A DNA stretch of 6,109 bases from Streptococcus dysgalactiae subsp. dysgalactiae (lineage in GTDB: Bacteria > Bacillota > Bacilli > Lactobacillales > Streptococcaceae). The position numbers were made by a program, and so were the translations under genes. The notes beneath the pieces were generated by a model that did no database searches, was not told where the DNA came from, and saw only the letters and a list, made by a program, of their open reading frames with translations. Shown piece after piece: positions 3,232 to 6,109 of the stretch. How positions within the stretch are numbered: position 1 is the first letter of the stretch; every line of letters begins with the position of its first letter. The stretch is from contig NZ_UHFH01000001.1 in the NCBI RefSeq assembly GCF_900459225.1, forward strand, positions 1 through 6,109, in the 5' to 3' direction.

Positions 3232-4236
3232 CTACTTCAAGTAATAGTTTTGCTTTGAAGCATTCCAAATGGCAACTATTTTTATACCTTCCGACAAGTC
3301 ACTGCCGTCATTGGAAGTATGAATCAAATCTCCGTTTTCAGCATCATCTAATGCTAATTGCTTTTTGATGGTTTTAAAAATTCCGCCATAGCCAAGCTGT
3401 CTTTTTTTATACAATCCATTATATAAATCATCAACGACTTGTTTATTCTCAATATCTAATTTTATTGGCTTTGTAGGATACTTAGCGGTTTCTAGAATGG
3501 CTCCTTTTAAGCTTTTACCTTTTTCTTTCACAGAACGAATATCGACCATCGGAATATAATCAACCTTAAGAGATTGAGACCACATTTCACCCCACTCTTT
3601 TTGAGTAATATAGTCTTTTTTTGACTGAAAATAACTCGGTCTAACCATTAATAAAACATGGATATGAGGGTGATAGTTATTATCTTTTTCGTTATGTGTT
3701 ACCTCAACAGAACGAAGATAGCCGATCAAATTCTTTTGTACCTTAGCTCGCTTAAACAGTCTATCGAAGGATTTTGTCAAGGACGTTAATGTCCTGTTCA
3801 ATTCACTTCCAGGGACATTTTTAACAGTCAAGGTCAAAAAAAGGAATCGTCCTTTAGGTTCCTGCTTAATGGCTTCATCAACAATTCTCGAGGTTTGATA
3901 AGAATACTTCATAGAACGTCTCCAGTTGCACATTGGACAAAGCTTATTCTTGCAGAAATAAGCTTGATACAATTTTAAAGACCTATCTTCATGACGAATA
4001 AAACGCAAAACATCTCCGCATGATTGAACACGTTCAATCAATGCTTTTTTGTAACCTAACTCATCAAAAATACCAGCCAATTTCAGGCTCATAAGTTTCC
4101 GACCTCGCCAGTTTCTGTCCTTACCTCTGCTATTTTTATCTTGTAAGACTTCCTCTTGATTTAGATTTTCTGTCATGTTATAATTCAAGTACAAAATATT
4201 TTGAAATACACAAAAAGTCTGCACTTCCCCTTTCAT
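3232..4236 (-). CDS. rep: Rolling-circle replication initiator Rep, complete, 334 aa
   Basis: Rep nicks the plus origin strand at the dso and starts rolling-circle replication. It belongs to the pC194/pUB110 (Rep_1) class. Visible features are a Cys cluster (C73, C95, C100, C103 in CKNKLCPMCNWRR) that may bind zinc, motif 1 FLFLTLTVKN (131-140), the metal-binding HUH motif in HPHIHVLLMV (H191, H193), and the catalytic motif ETAKYPTK with Y253 and the E249 four residues earlier that lets the protein be monomeric and end the cycle by hydrolysis. The C-terminal tail has DLIHT and VAIWN. The first 20 residues may be untranslated, because M21 (4176) is an alternative start and neither ATG has a good ribosome site. 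The antisense promoter at 4156-4184 suggests RNA-based copy control. Confidence 0.95.
   Translation of the reverse strand: MKGEVQTFCVFQNILYLNYNMTENLNQEEVLQDKNSRGKDRNWRGRKLMSLKLAGIFDELGYKKALIERVQSCGDVLRFIRHEDRSLKLYQAYFCKNKLCPMCNWRRSMKYSYQTSRIVDEAIKQEPKGRFLFLTLTVKNVPGSELNRTLTSLTKSFDRLFKRAKVQKNLIGYLRSVEVTHNEKDNNYHPHIHVLLMVRPSYFQSKKDYITQKEWGEMWSQSLKVDYIPMVDIRSVKEKGKSLKGAILETAKYPTKPIKLDIENKQVVDDLYNGLYKKRQLGYGGIFKTIKKQLALDDAENGDLIHTSNDGSDLSEGIKIVAIWNASKQNYYLK
4156..4184 (+). promoter_or_regulatory. Antisense promoter within rep (second copy)
   Basis: This is identical to 806-834: TTGATT, a 17-bp spacer and TGTTATAAT, directed against the rep leader of the complete rep copy. It is the proposed promoter of the copy-control RNA. 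Confidence 0.6.
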
Positions 4237-4299
4237 AATTTATAGATTCAGCCCTTAAATTATAACATGAAAGTTTTCAGAAGTAAAACGGCTTTTTTT
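4191..4299 (+). ncRNA. Candidate antisense copy-control RNA of rep (second copy)
   Basis: This is the second copy of the inferred RNA at 841-949, complementary to the leader of the intact rep gene. The 5' end is predicted from the promoter and the 3' end near the T-run at 4293-4299 is a guess. Confidence 0.4.
4259..4287 (-). promoter_or_regulatory. Promoter of rep (second copy)
   Basis: TTTACT, a 17-bp spacer and an extended TATAAT -10 (4264-4259) drive the complete rep copy, with a predicted start near 4252. It is identical to 909-937. Confidence 0.6.
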
Positions 4300-4377
4300 G
4301 TTACAAAAAACCAATAGCCCCAAGGGTTTGAGGGCTGTCTTCAGGCTCATTTTTGCCCGTGAGTTATTTCCTACTAG

Positions 4378-4395
4378 TATCAAGATAAGAAGAAA
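4378..4395 (-). other. Double-strand origin nick region (second copy)
   Basis: The minus strand carries the same pC194/pUB110-type motif as 1028-1045, with the predicted nick between 4381 and 4380. Two dso copies in one molecule would be expected to resolve to monomers by replication, which argues that the duplication is an assembly product. Confidence 0.85.
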
Positions 4396-4433
4396 CCCTC
4401 TTCGAGGGTTTCAAAAGAGCCCTAAAGGGCTCT
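4392..4433. repeat. Twin hairpins beside the nick site (second copy)
   Basis: A nine-bp stem (4392-4400 with 4404-4412) and a seven-bp stem (4416-4422 with 4427-4433) repeat those at 1042-1083. They lie between the dso and the HicB-like gene. Confidence 0.6.
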
Positions 4434-4452
4434 AAAAATAAAGAGGTACACT

Positions 4453-4695
4453 ATGCTTATTTCATATCCTGCTATTTTTCACAAAGGCAATCAAGGTTAT
4501 TGGGTGGAGTTTCCTGAATTTGGAGGAGGAACTCAAGGAACATCTCTCGAAGACGCTATAACTAACGCTCAAGAAATGTTAGAAGGTATCGTAATATCCT
4601 ACGCTAATAACAATATGATTTTACCTAATCCTAGTCAGCTAGATGATACTGCAATCGCTGACGGCTTCTTAAAAACGATATTCGTTGTTCTATAA
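4453..4695 (+). CDS. Orphan HicB-type antitoxin N-terminal domain, 80 aa (second copy)
   Basis: The protein is identical to 1103-1345: a HicB-like fold pattern (YPA, FPEF, TSLEDAITNAQEML, LPNPSQ) that ends before the usual C-terminal DNA-binding domain. No HicA gene lies beside it in this pass either. The AAGAGG ribosome site is at 4441-4446. Confidence 0.7.
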   Translation: MLISYPAIFHKGNQGYWVEFPEFGGGTQGTSLEDAITNAQEMLEGIVISYANNNMILPNPSQLDDTAIADGFLKTIFVVL

Positions 4696-4712
4696 AAGCA
4701 AAAAGCAGTTTT

Positions 4713-4741
4713 TTGACACCTTATCTCACACGTGATACAAT
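4713..4741 (+). promoter_or_regulatory. Promoter of the antisense antitoxin RNA (second copy)
   Basis: TTGACA, a 17-bp spacer and an extended TACAAT, identical to 1363-1391. It drives the RNA antidote of the second toxin copy. Confidence 0.8.
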
Positions 4742-4747
4742 GAAGAT

Positions 4748-4809
4748 GCTTAAAAGTTCAAGAAATATAAGCATAAAGAAAACACCTAGGTTGCCCCCTA
4801 GGTGTTTTT
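4748..4809 (+). ncRNA. Antisense antitoxin RNA (second copy)
   Basis: Predicted RNA of about 62 nt, identical to 1398-1459, with both direct-repeat segments that pair over the toxin start (4927-4954). Confidence 0.75.
4779..4808. terminator. Bidirectional terminator of the toxin locus (second copy)
   Basis: A perfect 12-bp stem with a six-base loop and U-runs in both directions, identical to 1429-1458. It ends both the antisense RNA and the toxin mRNA. Confidence 0.9.
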
Positions 4810-4839
4810 ATTGCACTTGCTCAAGGTGCTCAGGTTAAA

Positions 4840-4950
4840 TTATTTGTCGCCTTTGTTTTGCCACATACGGATTAACCATTCCGCAATTAGTTCTGCAACT
4901 ACACTGACCATCAGCGGTAGCAAAACAAGTTCAAGAAATACTTTTAGCAT
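4840..4950 (-). CDS. Fst-like type I toxin, 36 aa (second copy)
   Basis: The peptide is the same as at 1490-1600: a short N terminus, one hydrophobic helix with a central proline, and a charged QNKGDK tail. It is preceded by GGGAGGTG seven bases upstream, and it is enclosed by the same antisense RNA, terminator and repeats. Confidence 0.88.
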   Translation of the reverse strand: MLKVFLELVLLPLMVSVVAELIAEWLIRMWQNKGDK

Positions 4951-4971
4951 AAAGTTTCACCTCCCAACTTT
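4951..4971 (-). promoter_or_regulatory. Hairpin around the toxin ribosome-binding site (second copy)
   Basis: AAAGTT and AACTTT flank the SD as at 1601-1621, a possible translational restraint in the toxin mRNA. Confidence 0.5.
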
Positions 4972-4997
4972 CGCTGTTTAGTGAATGCGACTTGGTT

Positions 4998-5003
4998 ATT
5001 ATA
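4998..5003 (-). promoter_or_regulatory. Promoter -10 of the toxin mRNA (second copy)
   Basis: An extended TATAAT on the minus strand, identical to 1648-1653, with a start predicted near 4991. Confidence 0.7.
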
Positions 5004-5030
5004 CCATGCACGCTTACTTTATTCCATGGT

Positions 5031-5145
5031 CTCCTTGACAACAAGAAACCAGGGACGGTGATACTTGCTTTGTCGGTCGGTCGAACAAAGTTCTGACCAA
5101 ACCGCCTCCGCTAAGTCTACCTTGTCCCTGCTTATCGTCAAGGAG
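5031..5145. repeat. Large imperfect foldback, candidate origin element (second copy)
   Basis: The same nested inverted repeats as 1681-1795: outer arms 5031-5039 and 5137-5145, inner arms 5050-5056 and 5124-5130. No gene is visible within it. Confidence 0.55.
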
Positions 5146-5184
5146 CTTTCACGGCATAAATCGCTTAGCTTATATCTAAAACCT

Positions 5185-5212
5185 CTTAGAAGGCTCATAT
5201 TTGCCTTCTAAG
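5185..5212. repeat. Ten-bp hairpin (second copy)
   Basis: The same perfect 10-bp stem and eight-base loop as 1835-1862, between the two large foldbacks. Confidence 0.6.
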
Positions 5213-5228
5213 CCATTTTACAATCTGA

Positions 5229-5552
5229 TTCAGGCAAGCAACGGATTTGTATACACAAATCGCTTAAACGACTTGTTAGGGTGCCTAAAACCTTATTCAG
5301 ATGATGTCATCTGAATTTGTCGCTACGCTCGACTAAATGATTGCTATTCTATTTTGTTGTTGGAAATTATTCCAACAACAAAATAGAATCATACGAACGC
5401 TAGTGAGTAAAAAAATCGAATATAATGACATTAAAAAAAGACCGGCATTTTTAAACGAATGCTGATCTTTTTTATTACGGTTTTAGGAGAATCCTAACAA
5501 GACAAAAACAACGTTTTTGGGTTTGTCATGACAAACCCGTTGCTTGCCTGAA
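5229..5552. repeat. Long-range inverted repeat domain, candidate single-strand origin (second copy)
   Basis: The 16-bp arms 5229-5244 and 5537-5552 enclose the same hairpins as 1879-2202, including the perfect 20-bp stem at 5346-5389, the TAGCGT motif on the minus strand at 5402-5397, and the palindrome at 5519-5538. Confidence 0.55.
5421..5473. terminator. Terminator hairpin after an isolated TATAAT (second copy)
   Basis: The arms at 5434-5449 and 5458-5473 repeat the hairpin at 2084-2123. TATAAT is at 5421-5426. It probably shields the bacteriocin promoter from upstream transcription. Confidence 0.6.
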
Positions 5553-5570
5553 ATAAAATCTATCTTTACT

Positions 5571-5600
5571 TAAGTTAATGATTATACAATGTAAGTTAAA
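5571..5600 (+). promoter_or_regulatory. Candidate LytTR-type direct repeats (second copy)
   Basis: TAAGTTAAT and TAAGTTAAA, 21 bp apart, identical to 2221-2250, upstream of the truncated second bacteriocin copy. Confidence 0.45.
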
Positions 5601-5605
5601 ATAAT

Positions 5606-5634
5606 CCGTTATTTTTTAATTAAAAGCCTATAAT
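5606..5634 (+). promoter_or_regulatory. Predicted bacteriocin promoter (second copy)
   Basis: TATAAT at 5629-5634 with the poor -35 CCGTTA at 5606-5611, identical to 2256-2284. Confidence 0.5.
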
Positions 5635-5679
5635 GCTATTGAATTTCTAAATAAAATATCATAAAATGAAAGCGGAAAC

Positions 5680-5735
5680 AATTTGTTTGAGATAGAAAGG
5701 AGTTAAAATAGAAAATCACAGTTATCAAACAAATT
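5680..5735 (+). promoter_or_regulatory. Leader inverted repeat with orphan Shine-Dalgarno (second copy)
   Basis: Arms of 11 bp (5680-5690 and 5725-5735) enclose AGAAAGGAG, identical to 2330-2385. The absence of a start codon after the SD is seen in both passes, so it is unlikely to be a random base-call error. Confidence 0.5.
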
Positions 5736-5784
5736 AAAAGCAACTAATATATCGTAGTCGTCAATATTTAGAAAGGGTATCAAA

Positions 5785-6109
5785 ATGAAAATTAAAAAAT
5801 ATATAGCGTTATTATTAGCAAGTCTTTTAGTAATCTCTACAACAGTCCCATCTTTTATTACAGCCAAAGTAGTAGCTGACGAAAAAACTTCGATCACTTC
5901 AGAATATACTATCGAAGAACAAAGACAGATAGATGAAGTTGCTGCGGTTTTAGAAAAAATGTTTGCCGATGGAGTAACAGAAGAAAATTTAAAACAGTAT
6001 GCTCAAGCAAATTACAGTGAAGAAGAATTAATAATTGCTGACAATGAACTAAACACAAATTTATCTCAAATCCAAGATGAAAATGCAATCATGTATAAAG
6101 TTGATTGGG
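5785..6109 (+). CDS. scnM57: Bacteriocin precursor resembling streptococcin A-M57, 5' part only
   Basis: This is the second copy of the gene at 2435-2974, cut by the window end after 108 complete codons (through MYKVDW). The signal peptide and the acidic N-terminal half are present. The cysteine-bearing basic C-terminal half is missing. The truncation is a contig edge and not a biological deletion. The ribosome site GAAAGGG is at 5771-5777. Confidence 0.8.
   Translation, partial: MKIKKYIALLLASLLVISTTVPSFITAKVVADEKTSITSEYTIEEQRQIDEVAAVLEKMFADGVTEENLKQYAQANYSEEELIIADNELNTNLSQIQDENAIMYKVDW

Larger units (their letters stand above)
3350..6109. repeat. Second pass of the 3350-bp plasmid unit (partial)
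   Basis: This is the second, direct-orientation copy of 1-2759. It begins inside the 3' part of rep and ends inside codon 109 of the bacteriocin gene. Positions 31-3380 form one complete unit of 3350 bp. The stretch 2760-3349 (bacteriocin 3' end, putative immunity ORF, terminator, rep 3' end) occurs only once, so errors there cannot be cross-checked within the window. Confidence 0.95.

Noticed and set aside
1..6109. Gene duplication producing two rep, two antitoxin and two bacteriocin genes
   Set aside because: The copies are identical apart from one homopolymer base and include all noncoding DNA, so this is one circular unit repeated and not evolved duplication.

Overview
The window looks like a small streptococcal rolling-circle plasmid read almost twice. 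Positions 31-2759 recur at 3381-6109 with a constant offset of 3350 bp. The only difference I found is one base in an A-run inside rep (A4 at 27-30, A5 at 3376-3380). The simplest reading is a circular molecule of about 3.35 kb written out 1.8 times by an assembler; a true plasmid multimer is the alternative. The host is probably Streptococcus pyogenes or a close relative. The 179-residue secreted protein matches my recollection of streptococcin A-M57, and that bacteriocin comes from an S. pyogenes plasmid (pDN571) of about this size. I could not check this against a database.

One unit in plus-strand order. (1) The minus-strand rep gene encodes a pC194/pUB110-type rolling-circle initiator with an HUH motif and a catalytic Tyr/Glu pair. 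Its leader is faced by a strong opposing promoter, probably for a copy-control antisense RNA. (2) Just upstream of rep is the double-strand origin, with the TCTTG/ATA nick motif, followed by two hairpins. (3) A plus-strand gene of 80 codons encodes a HicB-type N-terminal domain with no HicA partner. (4) Next is a compact type I toxin-antitoxin locus of the Fst/par family: a 36-residue membrane toxin on the minus strand, a short antisense RNA on the plus strand, a shared bidirectional terminator and paired direct repeats. The toxin is too short for ordinary ORF calling. (5) About 830 bp has no recognised gene but is full of inverted repeats, and probably contains the single-strand origin plus the control region of the bacteriocin. 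(6) The bacteriocin gene follows, overlapped at its 3' end by a small two-helix membrane ORF. That ORF is intact only if one base is restored, and it is the best candidate for immunity. (7) A terminator hairpin lies between this operon and the convergent end of rep.

Together this is a minimal bacteriocin plasmid. Rep, the origin and the putative antisense RNA set copy number. The Fst-like locus should kill plasmid-free daughters. The bacteriocin and its putative immunity partner give the host an advantage. The bacteriocin promoter carries two nine-base direct repeats 21 bp apart, next to a poor -35, which is the layout of LytTR-type response-regulator sites. Host quorum-sensing control is therefore possible. 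The second copy contains everything up to bacteriocin codon 108, where the window ends.
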